Shown here in pieces: positions 39,060 through 50,600 of a DNA stretch of 64,000 bases. Positions within the stretch are counted from its first letter, which is position 1. Every line of letters begins with the position of its first letter. Position numbers and translations under genes: made by a program. The notes beneath the pieces are model-generated. The model did no database searches. It was not told the origin of the DNA and saw only the letters and a program-made list of their open reading frames with translations. The stretch comes from Ciona savignyi (Eukaryota > Chordata > Ascidiacea > Phlebobranchia > Cionidae). The stretch covers positions 158,098 through 222,097 of the forward strand of contig CH001698.1 of the NCBI GenBank assembly GCA_000149265.1, read 5' to 3'.

Positions 39060-39276
39060 ATTGTACGATATTCATTTTTATCCCTGTGAATGGGGAAACC
39101 CAATGAGGTTAAACACCAAGGGCAGTCGCCAAATTACCTTGCACGATGAGTTCCGACAATTTCCGTAAAGTGCCTTGCCCAAGGACACAACCGACTAAAT
39201 AGCGGCCAGTTTTAACCTGCAACCTTTCATTTGAAAGATGTCGCACTAAACCAACTGACTTAGCGGTCGGACATCT
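39060..39276 (-). mobile_element. tRNA-derived SINE, family A, copy 2
   Basis: On the minus strand it has a tRNA-like head (GTTGGTTTAGTGCGACATC), a B-box-like GGTTGCAGGTT, the central TGTGTCCTTGGGCAAGGC, and an end close to CCCATTCACAGGGATAAA. It is shorter than copies 4 and 5. Confidence 0.72.
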
Positions 39277-39877
39277 ATGTATAGATTGTACATGGTTACT
39301 ATTAAAAACATTGCGCTTTTAATTATCCTAAAGTAATTGATTGGCTGTGTCTTGTTCAATATATTTGGGTGAAATTTAAACAGAATTATCAACGTTACAA
39401 TAGTTTGCACAAGATGATGGTACTGACATGCGCTATGGGGATTCGCGTATTGACTTAAAATTAAAACTACGCTGGTGTTTTTAAAGGTCGCTTGTACAAA
39501 TATTTTATTTCAAATTTTCCTGGTTGTAGCTTAAAGTGAAAGACCAGTATACTTACTACCTTATTTTTGAAAATATGTGTCTGTGTATTTATAAATGTAT
39601 AAAATCAAATCATTATCTTAAGCTCAGTTACAACAATAGATAATTCATTATACGCGTGCTGTGTTTTTGCCGGTATTGCTCGCCTTACATTAGGGTTTTC
39701 ACTTGTTTCATTGTTATCAGGTATCTGCATATAAAGGTCGGACGCGTTAACGATACTTCTCCTTCTCATTGCGCACACGGTCGCTTATGTTGACAAAACT
39801 ATCGCAAATGCTGCATGAGTTATCCAAACTTTACAAACCGTTACGACACATTCTATTTGCGCAGTTTGCCCGTTTTT

Positions 39878-39986
39878 TACCGTACCAAGTTCCGAACTCA
39901 TGATGGGCTGCTCACCAGGGCCGTTTTTGTATATGAGTCGTTATATGCATGCGTCGCGGTAACCATTCGGCCACAAGACGGTACCA
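39878..39986 (-). mobile_element. tRNA-like SINE, family B, copy 3
   Basis: A minus-strand copy directly followed, in the same orientation, by copy 4 (40014-40121). Both are bordered by a caGTTTGC(C/G)CGTTTT-like sequence, so the pair looks like a local tandem duplication of about 137 bp, not two insertions. Confidence 0.7.
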
Positions 39987-40013
39987 GTTTGCGCGTTTTA
40001 TTTTGTTTTTTTT

Positions 40014-40121
40014 TAACGAGCTAAGTTTAGAACCCATGATGGGATCGTTACTCAGACCGTTTTTGTATTAAAGTCGGTATATGCATCCGTCGCGGTAACC
40101 ATTCGGCCACATGACCGTACC
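40014..40121 (-). mobile_element. tRNA-like SINE, family B, copy 4
   Basis: Second unit of the tandem pair with copy 3. It keeps the complement of the head (cggccacatgaccgtac) and a diverged B-box end (gtttagaaccc). Confidence 0.7.
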
Positions 40122-40517
40122 AGTTTGCCCGTTTTGACCGAGTCCGCTTTGTAGTGCTCTAGCTCCTCGCGTGTTATATTTAGGGAAAAATGTTCAACAC
40201 TAGAGTTTTTCCAAATAAAAATTCAAAAATTTCTGAAATTTTTATTTTTTGTTGACGTCACTAACTAGACGTCCACGTCATAATCTTTCTGATACATTGT
40301 TATAGTTTTTGATCTGTTGACAATACAATCTACCTTATTTTTACAAGGTTTCTCAGAAACACATTCTTTTAAGTAAATTATAATTTTGGTTTGTTAACGC
40401 CATCAAAATAATATTACGTCATTTATTTCATGTTACAGGTCCACCCATCCCAAAATTGTTATAGTTTTATTTATTATAAAAAATTGTTAGATAAAAAAAT
40501 GAGATTTTTAGTGTCTA

Positions 40518-40698
40518 ACGGGATAGTCCAGTGGTTTAGTGCGACGCTTTTCAACCAAAGGCTTAAAGGTCCGAAACATGTCGCTCGCTGGTCTGTAATG
40601 GGTTCTACCAAATTTAAGGAATGTATGTAGCATACACTACACACTGCAATAGCTACGGTAACCCGACGGTGGGCGCGAGGTGATCTGACGATTATGTG
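40518..40698 (+). mobile_element. tRNA-derived SINE, family A, copy 3
   Basis: A plus-strand copy with head agtccagtggtttagtgcgac and 3' part cactgcaatagctacggtaac...gggcgcgaggtgatctgac. The central CTTGGGCAAGG segment is missing, as in copy 1, so these two may be a shorter subfamily. Confidence 0.7.
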
Positions 40699-41234
40699 AC
40701 AAAATTTCTTTGCGATTTCTTCATTTTAAAAGGTATTTTCAAAGGTATCTTTTCTTCTAATTGAATAAACAATGGCTATCGCACTAACTTTCCACCACTT
40801 GTGATCAAAATTGGAGAAGCCGTTAAAGCGCTATTCCCAAAAAATGCCGTTTTGGTTTTGGGAAAATAACGTTTCGGTTTTTAATGTCCCATGTCTTTAA
40901 TGCCACACACAAAATTTTAGTGTCTGCATATATGAAACATGTTTTTTAACAAACGACAGTTTCACAGTGATTTAGTTACCCCTTCTGATACTGTTTGATT
41001 AATGCTTAATGCGCTGACTCACATAACCTTTTTCATGTTTGCTTATCCTTGAGTTGACGTTTTTACGAACATTAACCTAATGATTTATTTAACTTCTATC
41101 TTTTTACAGTGTCATAGCCTACGGTATATAACAGTTAGGTCTATCAAACAGAATTAGTTTTTAAAAGAACGTTCTGTCGAAGGATTATTTTAAAAAAGTT
41201 TTATTTAAGCAACCATATAAGAGATCAGATAGCA

Positions 41235-44200
41235 ATGTTTAAATGTGTACTGATTTTAATGACCTTGGGTCTTGTAAGTCACCACTCAATGGAATGCAAA
41301 GGCACGGCAGTCGAAAAGCCACACAAGCTTTTACTCGTATCATTCGACGGATTCAAGTAAATACAAACTTTTTAAGTTAGAATTTTATTTAAATGTAGTC
41401 TAATATAAATACTTGTCGGTGTTTTTTTAGCATTTTTTATTTTTAAATTACTGATGGACAGCGCGGCCAATTTAATATGGAATCTTGAGGACAAATTTTA
41501 ATTTTTATCTATTAAAAAAATAACATACCTATATTTGGTTCAGAAAAAAAGCTAGATAATGATTAGTACCTTGAATTATTAATGTTTACATTTTTTCATA
41601 TAAAGGTGGAATTACGCTGACAGGACACCTGATCTCGAGGCTTTTCGCTATTTGAAAGAAAACGGCGTCAAGGCGAATTATATGAAACCATCTTACCCCA
41701 CACAGACATCACCTTGCCATTACACCATTGCTACTGGTAATGAAAATATGACTTAATTTATACGTCAGTAAATTTTTTATACAATTAAGATGTCTAAGAA
41801 ACGCAATATTACAAATATGCCTGCTAAAACGTTGCCAATATTTGTACAAAAGTTTCGTCCACTTTATTCGCCCGGCACTAAATATAGGAGTTATAACTAG
41901 ATAGGTGATTTGCTTAAATTTTGCTCTAGCATGTTCATTTTGCTGAACAAACATGACCATGCAATTTTATCACTTCTGGGAAATCAAAATGATGAATGCG
42001 TCGACAAATCACGGGCGTTTGATCTCTCGTTAGTGTCTAATACTGTTGTGCAACTCGATGATGCCAATGTTGGAAAGCACTTGTGACATCCGGACTTTTA
42101 TATAATTACAAGTTTTAAAAAATCCCTTGGGTTTGTGTCGCAATCCAATGTGATCTGTGCAGTTCTCTGTTGTCAATATTTGTATATGATGTACTGCAAA
42201 TTTGTATAGTGTATGTACTGCAAACAAACAGTCGAAGCAAAAATTAAAAACATTGCATACCATATAAATTATTAGCAATACCTGTAGCACGAATATACCA
42301 AACCGATAGTAGTTGCTGTAGGTTCAACTTAATATCAACTACATATTTGCAAGCCGATATAGACATTTGTTATTTTATTTAAGACATTTGTCGGTTTTAA
42401 TATTGTGTTAAGTTGTTTAAAAACATTTAAATTTAGCTATGTATATGGGGAAATAATTGCAAACTATGTCAATTGCTCATCAACAATACTTCTGGTGTCG
42501 CACAATTGTTTAGGTAACACGATGGTTTTAATAATGTAGATTTCACAAGATTTGTCTTTACATACAATTTTTTTTAAGTTTTTAATAGCAGAAACCCTGT
42601 TTTAAAATAACTTTAATCCCATGACAGCGATGACTCTTAAAGAAGTTTATAACGCTTGTTTAAAACTTCTACCCAGGGCTTTACGTTGAATCGCACGGGG
42701 TCGTTCATAACTGCAACTTCAACATCAGCGAAGGCGAAGTAAGATCGACATTTTACTCCACACTTGCGGTTAACGAATGGTGGGACACAGGGGCTGAGCC
42801 TATTTGGATCACCGCAGTGAATCAGGTGATTGACTTTATATTGTTATCCATATTTTAGTATGATGTCCATGTATATTTATAAATGTACAAAATCATTTCA
42901 TTGGCTAAATCCTGTTGGTACGCCATAGCATTCCATTGGCTAAGTAACTGTTGGTCCGCCTTACCAGGGCCTGGATATCTACAATTCTGCTTTTTTGAGG
43001 CTAATCGTATCCTCATTCGTGTCTTTATCTACCCACCAAGATAACAAAAAAATATATATTTATATGTATACATATACAGTGAGACATGAGTTGGTAAAGC
43101 ATTAAACAGAATACACAATTGTGTATACTTTTCTGCCCAAAAGCAACAAACGCCACCGTTTGTAATGTACAAGCAGGGTCCTTAACCACAACCGCTATAT
43201 TTTCTAAACGGGGTTTACTCTGGAAACAGTCACAACAATCATAATGGTATATCCTTTCCTGATTTTTTTAGGCCCCTGAGGCCTTCTCTGATTTTAATAG
43301 GCCTTCCCTGATTTTTTATAAATTTATTTTATATAAATTTTTAAAATGTCCAACGGCCCTCTTAGTTGAAATTACATCCGTTATAACATGCATTTTACTT
43401 TAAGGGATTGAAAAGCGGAGGATATTTATTTCCTGGCAGCTACGCTAATATAAGCGGTGTAACTGCCACTAAACGAATATTGGAGACCACTGACACGATA
43501 TATGATGAGCCAACATGGAGGTTGAGAATAGATGAAACTATGAAGTGGTTTACGGATGACCACCTTGATATGATTGCACTTTATTTTGAACAGGTGACTT
43601 GAATTGTTTGTCAATTTTTGATGATCATGTTTATTCCCGTTATATGACGGCTCTTCGTAAATGAACAACCCACATTTAATGGTCAATTTTTGGTTTTCCG
43701 CGTTTACCTATATCGTTTTAACTGTCTTAGCCGGACGTGCAAAGTCACAGAGTTGGTCCAGAATCGGAATCGATTGCTAATGAAATAATGCCTCTACTCA
43801 ACCGAACCATCATGTATTTGCTTGATCAAGTTGAATTGGCTGGACTCAAGGATGACCTAAACATTATAATAACAAGGTAGTCGATTTCGCCTTTGTGCTG
43901 AGGGCTCAAAAGTGTTCACTACAGATTCGTCCACAACAGAATGCTTTTAATTTGTCTTTGGCACATGCGTTTAGAAAATTTCGATTCGTTTTTATTATTG
44001 GCGACGAGTTGGTTTTGATAGTCCATTGCATGCTACCGTAATTAACCATCCAACTATGGACTTATTATTACCTAATGCTCACGAGCAGAACGGGGTTTTG
44101 TACCGACAACCTTTTGGCTGATGTCCGACTACTACTAATGGGTTTGAATCAGCAACTTTTCGGCAACTTTTATCACCTCATAAACTACTTTTTATCACCT

Positions 44201-46190
44201 CATAACTCCGTCTCAATTTTGCAGTGATCACGGATTTACGGAAATTGACAAGAGCGTGAGAGGGGAAGATGCGATTTCTCTGGCTCGTTACGTCAACCAG
44301 TCTTATATTGACTTCCAATTTGCTTACTCAGCTGTTGCGCTGGTGCAGCCCAAGCCAGGGTATGAGGAATACGTTCGAGATGAACTACAAAGTAAGATAC
44401 AGACAATCCTTTATAACATTTAACTAAAACTTTTCTTGCGCGTAGCAGTTCATTGGTACAATAAATTTGGGAAGAATGTATATTATAACGTATGTTAATT
44501 TGGTGTCCATGCTTAACTTTTTCATCGATGCTTACATTTTGATCACTTATTGTAAAGTCATTCACTTGGTTGAAGAAATCGTTATTGGAACTGAACATGC
44601 CGACTAACCTTAAAAATGAACATGAACAACCCGTCATATCACCCTTTAAAAAAGGTTGTGCATTTACAGAAGGCAATCCACACATGCAAGTGTTTTTAAA
44701 ACAAGACCTTCCCAAACGATTGCACTACACGCATAACGACCGGATCCCTTCTATCGTTATTAAAGTTGATCCTGGTTATTCTGCCTATCAGGTATTTTGA
44801 TTATTAGTTCATTTAGTAATATTTATTAGTTAATTTCTATACTAGGCTCTAATGGGTCACACTAAAGCTGACTACGACCGGTCTTCTGGCTAAATTTCGC
44901 TGACAGTCTAAAACGATTCAATTGTTTCGACATCAATACGAGAACATCCTGAAATCTGGTGTAATGACGTAATTAGGTGTAAGAAATCTCAGTTAGGGTG
45001 ATTTTAAACGTGTGTTAACGTTTTAAGCAAAATGTCTGCAAATATATGTTCACAGTAGGCGGTGTGGCGATTGGAAAGCAGCCGAAAGTTTGTGTTTCCT
45101 AAACCAGCCGCTTGTCACAATTTTGTGCGTTTGGGCAAGGCATTTAACAAACATAGAGTGAACCCAATGTATTTAAGGGACAAAGCGTTGAACCAATCGA
45201 TTAATGGGTTAAACTAAAAATTAAGTAATATTCAGTGATGGGATTCAAGAGGTTCGCATGGGTTCGGTCGAACCCGTTTTTGCAACATCGGGATAATCAC
45301 CGATTCGATTCTTGCTTATTTTACAGACATTAGACCTTTAAGAGAATCAATGGTAATATCTCAATCATATAAATCACATTAAAACGGGTTCAGTGGCCTG
45401 GAGATTGTCGCAATATAAGATGTCAATTAGCCATATGATAACGCCCCGTGCACTTATCCCATCAGAAGATTAAAACTCTATCATAGTATGAAATAAAATA
45501 GCCTACCCAGATTGACAATCTTTTTATTGAAATACAAAATAAGGATACATGGTTTGGGAATAAATATGAGAGAACATGTGTATTTTGTCGGTGGAGGGTT
45601 AGTACTAATATTTTATTCAGATTTTTCCTGGGATACATGTTAATGCTGGTGAACACGGATATGATAACGACTTGGAAAGCATGAGAGTCTCCTATTACAG
45701 CATCGGGCCTTCTTTTAAGGTAAAACACATGGGCCTACCCCCCTTAATGGTAAAATATATATTTACTCTACCACTCTATATAACAATGCTTTTAGTCTTC
45801 AGTTTGTTCGACCTCTTTCTCTGGGTAAAATAATGTAGCTATTTTATAGTGAGTATTTAGTTAAACATTTTTTCTAATCCTTATTTTGTTCCGGTGACCG
45901 CTAGTTTTCTGACCAGTAGTTCTCTATGTTTTAAGTACCCCAATCTTTTAATCACAACCTTACAAGTTGCAATATCTTAATAGAAAAACTTTGCTATCGA
46001 CCACTTTGATTCTGTGAACATCTACCCTCTCATGTGTCACCTTCTCGGTCTAAACCCAGCACCTAACAACGGTTCGCTGGACGTTCTAATGGACACATTA
46101 AAGTCGGGGACGGACGGCACAGTGAATAAAAGAAAAACATTATTTGGTGTATTTGTGTCAAGCATTGTCCTTCTTTACCATCTTCTGTAA
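41235..46190 (+). CDS. Ectonucleotide pyrophosphatase/phosphodiesterase, GPI-anchored type
   Basis: Nine exons: 41235-41356, 41606-41736, 42677-42825, 43405-43593, 43731-43876, 44225-44391, 44670-44791, 45621-45719, 45984-46190. The sum is 1332 nt (443 aa), about the size of ENPP4, 5 and 6. A signal peptide is followed by the type I phosphodiesterase fold. The expected two-zinc site is visible: D38 (SFDGF), nucleophile T75 (PTQTSP), D199 and H203 (PDVQSH), D247 and H248 (SDHGF) and H354 (GEHGYDN). The usual PNHY reads PCHY here. HLLGLNPAPNNGS near the end is family-typical. The protein ends in a hydrophobic run with no tail (LFGVFVSSIVLLYHLL), which suggests a GPI signal. The enzyme would act outside the cell on nucleotide or lysophospholipid substrates; which one cannot be told. 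Broken duplicates lie upstream. Confidence 0.9.
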
Positions 46191-47628
46191 CAAATATGCA
46201 GTATTTTGATCGTTTAATTTTGGATCAAAACCGTTTTTCGTTGGACATATTGAAAAATGTATCACAAAATTATTTGAAATCGGTACCATTATTTTTAGAA
46301 ACTATTATTTTTAATTTTATGTGTTACGAGATATTTCATGAGTTCCCACAGCTAAAACTCGTAAATTATATTGGCTTATTTACAAAAAAAACGCAATAGG
46401 GGCAAACTATTTATTAAACATTGATATTAAAACGTGTCAGTTAAAAGGCTGCTGGTATATGATAATTAAAACTTTTTATTGCCCTTATCATGATTTTTGA
46501 GTTAGGTGTGCTTGTGGGGCCAGGAGTTTTTCAACGCCAGGTTGTTTGCCGGGACCAGGTCCCAAGATCCGCTGCCGTCTATATCTGGTACATAAACCTC
46601 CGTTTCGACCCCATATGTACACACATGGCGTGAAGCTAAACTTGACTGTCAGCGAAACCTCCACTAAATAAAAAAACCAGAGAACTGCACTCGTAGATGT
46701 ATTCTTTAATAAGTTGTGTGTGTCTGTATGTGTTATTTAATGGATCAAACAACGCTTTATAAAGCAAATAATCACGTAGATGGAAAACTGCTTTAAGTGT
46801 CAATGACGTCATGAGGTTATAAGTATCAATGACGTCGTGAGGTGATAACAGAACGAACACAGTCGGCGTGAAATAACGGAAAATGCAGTTTTTGCAACTA
46901 TGATATCAAAATTGCTATATGCTTCCGGTACATTCTTAAAAAATATGTAAACTGACATGTTTAGCATGACAGAAAAAGTAAAAGTAAAAACTTACCTACA
47001 ATTAGTAACTCCCGTAGTTGACACACATCGCCTGGTTTTGTATCTATAAAATCTACGCTAATTTACAATCCTTTTATTTTCTTATATGCTATTAAGCTGT
47101 GACTCTACAGTTCTTATGCATTATCAATACAACCAGGCTTATAAACAAATCATTCTTTGTTTTTATTTACGTTTGTACTCACAAATGGCACTATTGACTA
47201 ACATAGCTTAAACTATTTGTTTCTTTATTGATATACAACAACAACAATAGTGGCGCAACAAAACCATCGTGCAACCTTAAAAAAGTGATGTGGCTGTTGA
47301 TACATAAACAAGATATATAAACGTGTGTCCTTTAAAAGTAATTAAAAGTAACTGATCGTTTCGAAAAGAGTGGCGTGTCGTCTTAAAAATATGCCGTGTC
47401 ACAAAAAAAGAGTGGCGTGTCGTGTCCAGAATAGTGGCTTGCCGTATTGGCCAGTTTTAGGTAAACAACCCCACTCGTAATCTTTATCACCAAAACATTT
47501 TATCACAAATATAATTTTTATATCAACTGAAACTCAATGCTGCAGATTTTTAACAACGTATTTAAAGCTTAAATTAGGTTTGAGTGTACTGCTTCTGTTA
47601 CATATTGTTACGTGACTCAATTCAAATC
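46191..47628. other. Intergenic region, ENPP to CDC40
   Basis: It holds the ENPP 3' UTR and CDC40 5' flank. A tandem CRE-like repeat is at 46801-46850. The motif agagtggcgtgtcgt recurs near 47369 and 47409. No gene is recognised; the minus ORF 46636-46860 overlaps the repeat and looks non-coding. Confidence 0.4.
46801..46850. repeat. Tandem 26-bp repeat containing CRE-like TGACGTCA
   Basis: Two adjacent units begin caatgacgtc(a/g)tgaggt(t/g)ataa. The first holds a perfect palindromic TGACGTCA, the consensus for CREB/ATF-type bZIP factors, and the second holds TGACGTCG. It lies about 800 bp upstream of the CDC40 start. Confidence 0.5.
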
Positions 47629-50600
47629 ATGGAAGCGATTGTCGCTTTACAAACAGCATACGACGATGCTTCCGATAGTGATCATACAGATTCGGACACA
47701 CCAGCGACGGAAGATGAGTTACTTCATCTAAAACCACTGCCCACTGCTCCAAGTTTGTCAATTGCAACAATTAAATCTGCCCCAGATGTCATTACCAAAG
47801 TAATTTTGTGTTATTGTAAGCCAAGTACTGGTATGTTTGGTCGTAGCCCGTAGGGAGCCCATGTTTCAATTGCTTTACGGCATGTTGGGTTTGGGTTCCT
47901 CTAAATACTACAGGACCTCTTGGAGCGCTTGGATCACTTAGATTGCTATGGAAAGTAATTCTAACCTTGTCCCAAACACTAATCTCAACCCCAGAACTAA
48001 ATTTAACCCTAACATTAATATCATGGCTTTTGTAATTACGAAGTATGGTAAGCGATCCAAGCGGTCCTGTAGTATTTAGAGGTACCGGTTGGGTTTCACA
48101 TAATATAAAATGTTGAAAACTCATTTGATTGATTAAAACGGTTCCTTATTATAAAAGCTGTTAACCTTAGCATGTACCGTTAATCAAAAGTTTGAATATT
48201 GGATACAGTGATTCTGTATGGCCACCACATGATGAAGATATACTATTAAATATGGAAATTTTAGTTTGTTTTAACTAGGGTGTCCATATCCTTACATTAC
48301 AGAACATCTTTTAAAAACAATCAAATGAAACTAAAAAATGGTATATCTACCGGTACTAAACAAAAAGTAGCAACTTGTTGCCAAACCTGACATAAAAATG
48401 ATATCCCCATCCATGAAATTTACCAGTTTGCCTGAAACATATTTAAACATTTTTTGATATTTTCTCTCTTCAGGACGACGTGAAGTTGGTGCAGGTGATA
48501 AACCATGTAGACAACAAGACTGTCTTGTTTAACCCAACATATGAACAAATGCATGCTCCAGAACAGGTAGATTTTCATGACTTATCTTATTTTTTAAAAT
48601 CATACTTCTCCTGTAGTTATACCGTACCATACTACATAGGGAGTCAAAACAATATGTTAAATACTTAAACAATTTAGGAAAAATATGAAAAATTAAACGT
48701 TTAAATTAAATAATTTCATCATCGAATTTTCCACATAACGAAATTACTGAGTTCGTGAGCGCTCTTGCTTTTCGAAAGTTAGTGTAGAACTAATGTTACA
48801 ATGGAAAAGAACAAAATCTAGACACAAACCATTTAGTTTATGATCTATGCACACTATGTCGTAAAGTAGGATAGGATAAGATATTTATCTTTATCCCCGT
48901 GAATGGGACAACCAAGGGGGTTAACACACAGGCAATCGTCAGATCACCTCACGCCCATCCGCGCCCATCCGGTTACCGGAGCTATTGCAGTGTGTTGTAT
49001 ATGATAGACATGTTCCTTCAATTTTGTAGAACCCCTTAATCCGCTGGGTTCAGACAATGTCCGTAAAGTGCCTTGCCCAAGGACACAAGCGACTAGCTAG
49101 CGATCAGTTTCGCACCTGCAACCTTTCGATTAAAAGGCGACGCACCTAACCGTTAGACCAACGGGCCGGACAAGTAAATTTACAAAATACAAGTGTGAGC
49201 ACCTAGCTTACCCCTGTGGCACACCATTTGAGAAGCACTGCTGTAGAGTAATAGGCCTAATCACAACTAAAAACAGTCAGATAACTATGTTGTTTCCTCA
49301 CTTGCATCTTCTCCACCATTGGAATAAACATGTGTATTTTTTCATTTTTAAAAAGATGACAATTGTGAATGTGATTTTAGGGTCCAGCAAATCCCTTCAA
49401 AACAAAGCAGCAACTAGCACAGAAGAACATGTTATCTGGGTATGTGCAGGATGCACATTTCAATCATTTTAATTTTGAAAATCAAAGAAGAACTTTTCAC
49501 AGCTATGGTATGGCAATATTTAGTGCAATATATATATCTTTACACAAAAGTAACATAAACATCCATTAGCTATGTAGGTTTTTCTTCCAAAAAAAGAAAC
49601 AGAACATATCTGATTAAGTGATTTTTAATTAAATTCATTATATATATTTTAATTTATGAACTTTAAGCGACCACAGTTTTTAGTTTGGTTTCCTTTGTTT
49701 CTCCCTTTAGTTTTACATTTGAAATATTAATCTCTTGCAATCCAGACTAGATACTACAGTGAATTTTTGTTGTGCATCTTCAATTTTTATAATATACTTC
49801 TGTGCGTTATGTACATATATATTTTTGTGATGCACAATGTACCAAAAGCATTATTACAAGTTCTGGTGGGTTAGGGTTTTTGGGTTAGGCTTAGGTTTTA
49901 CACTTGTTCTGCAACGATTTAGGTCTTAATTTTGTTTGTTCTGGAAACTAAATTAATAATTGTTCTATATGTTTTAATCAATACAGCAATCAAATATTAA
50001 TCTAGATTTCAATTTATTAATAAATTTTTTTTGTCATCAGGTTATGCGATAGACCCATCAAGTTCTTCTGGTGATAAAATAGTTGGTGAGTAAGATACAT
50101 TTCATTTTATAAAACTTAACGTTATCACAAATTAAATTAAAATGTATAACTGAGCAACCAATTAAATTACATTTTTATAGTTTTAAATAGTATATATTTA
50201 TTTAAGAACTAAATGGTTGCTCTGAAATAGTTTAAAAAGATTAAAGTGTTTGTTTAGTTTCAAATGTGGATTTCGACCACGATCCTGATGAACAGAAGAC
50301 TTATAAAGAAGCAACACCAGTCGATGCGCGGGATGCTAAAACTGTCTTTGAAAAGATGAAGAAGCGACCAGAGGATAAAAGAAAAAGGATTCGACAAAAT
50401 GATGCCTCTGATCTTGAGGGATTCTTGGGACCGTGGGGTGGATTCGTTGATGAACAGAAGATAGCAAAACCTGATGAGGTTTTTGATTAGTTTTATCATA
50501 ATTGTGCCGTATATATTTTTCGTTTATTCTAATTGTGCCATATATATCATACTATGCTCATTTAACCAAATGGCAGGCATATGATTCTGGTTACTTTCTA

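Noticed and set aside
39815..40024. 69-aa plus-strand frame near 39.9 kb
   Set aside because: It lies over a family B SINE copy and its flank, with no coding signature.
44570..44669. N-terminal part of an ENPP open frame (44570-44800)
   Set aside because: The phase of the preceding donor and the family alignment place the acceptor at 44669. The upstream part is intron that happens to be open.
47792..48124. 110-aa minus-strand frame in CDC40 intron 1
   Set aside because: It is largely made of the two arms of a foldback repeat, so its openness is explained by the repeat and not by coding.
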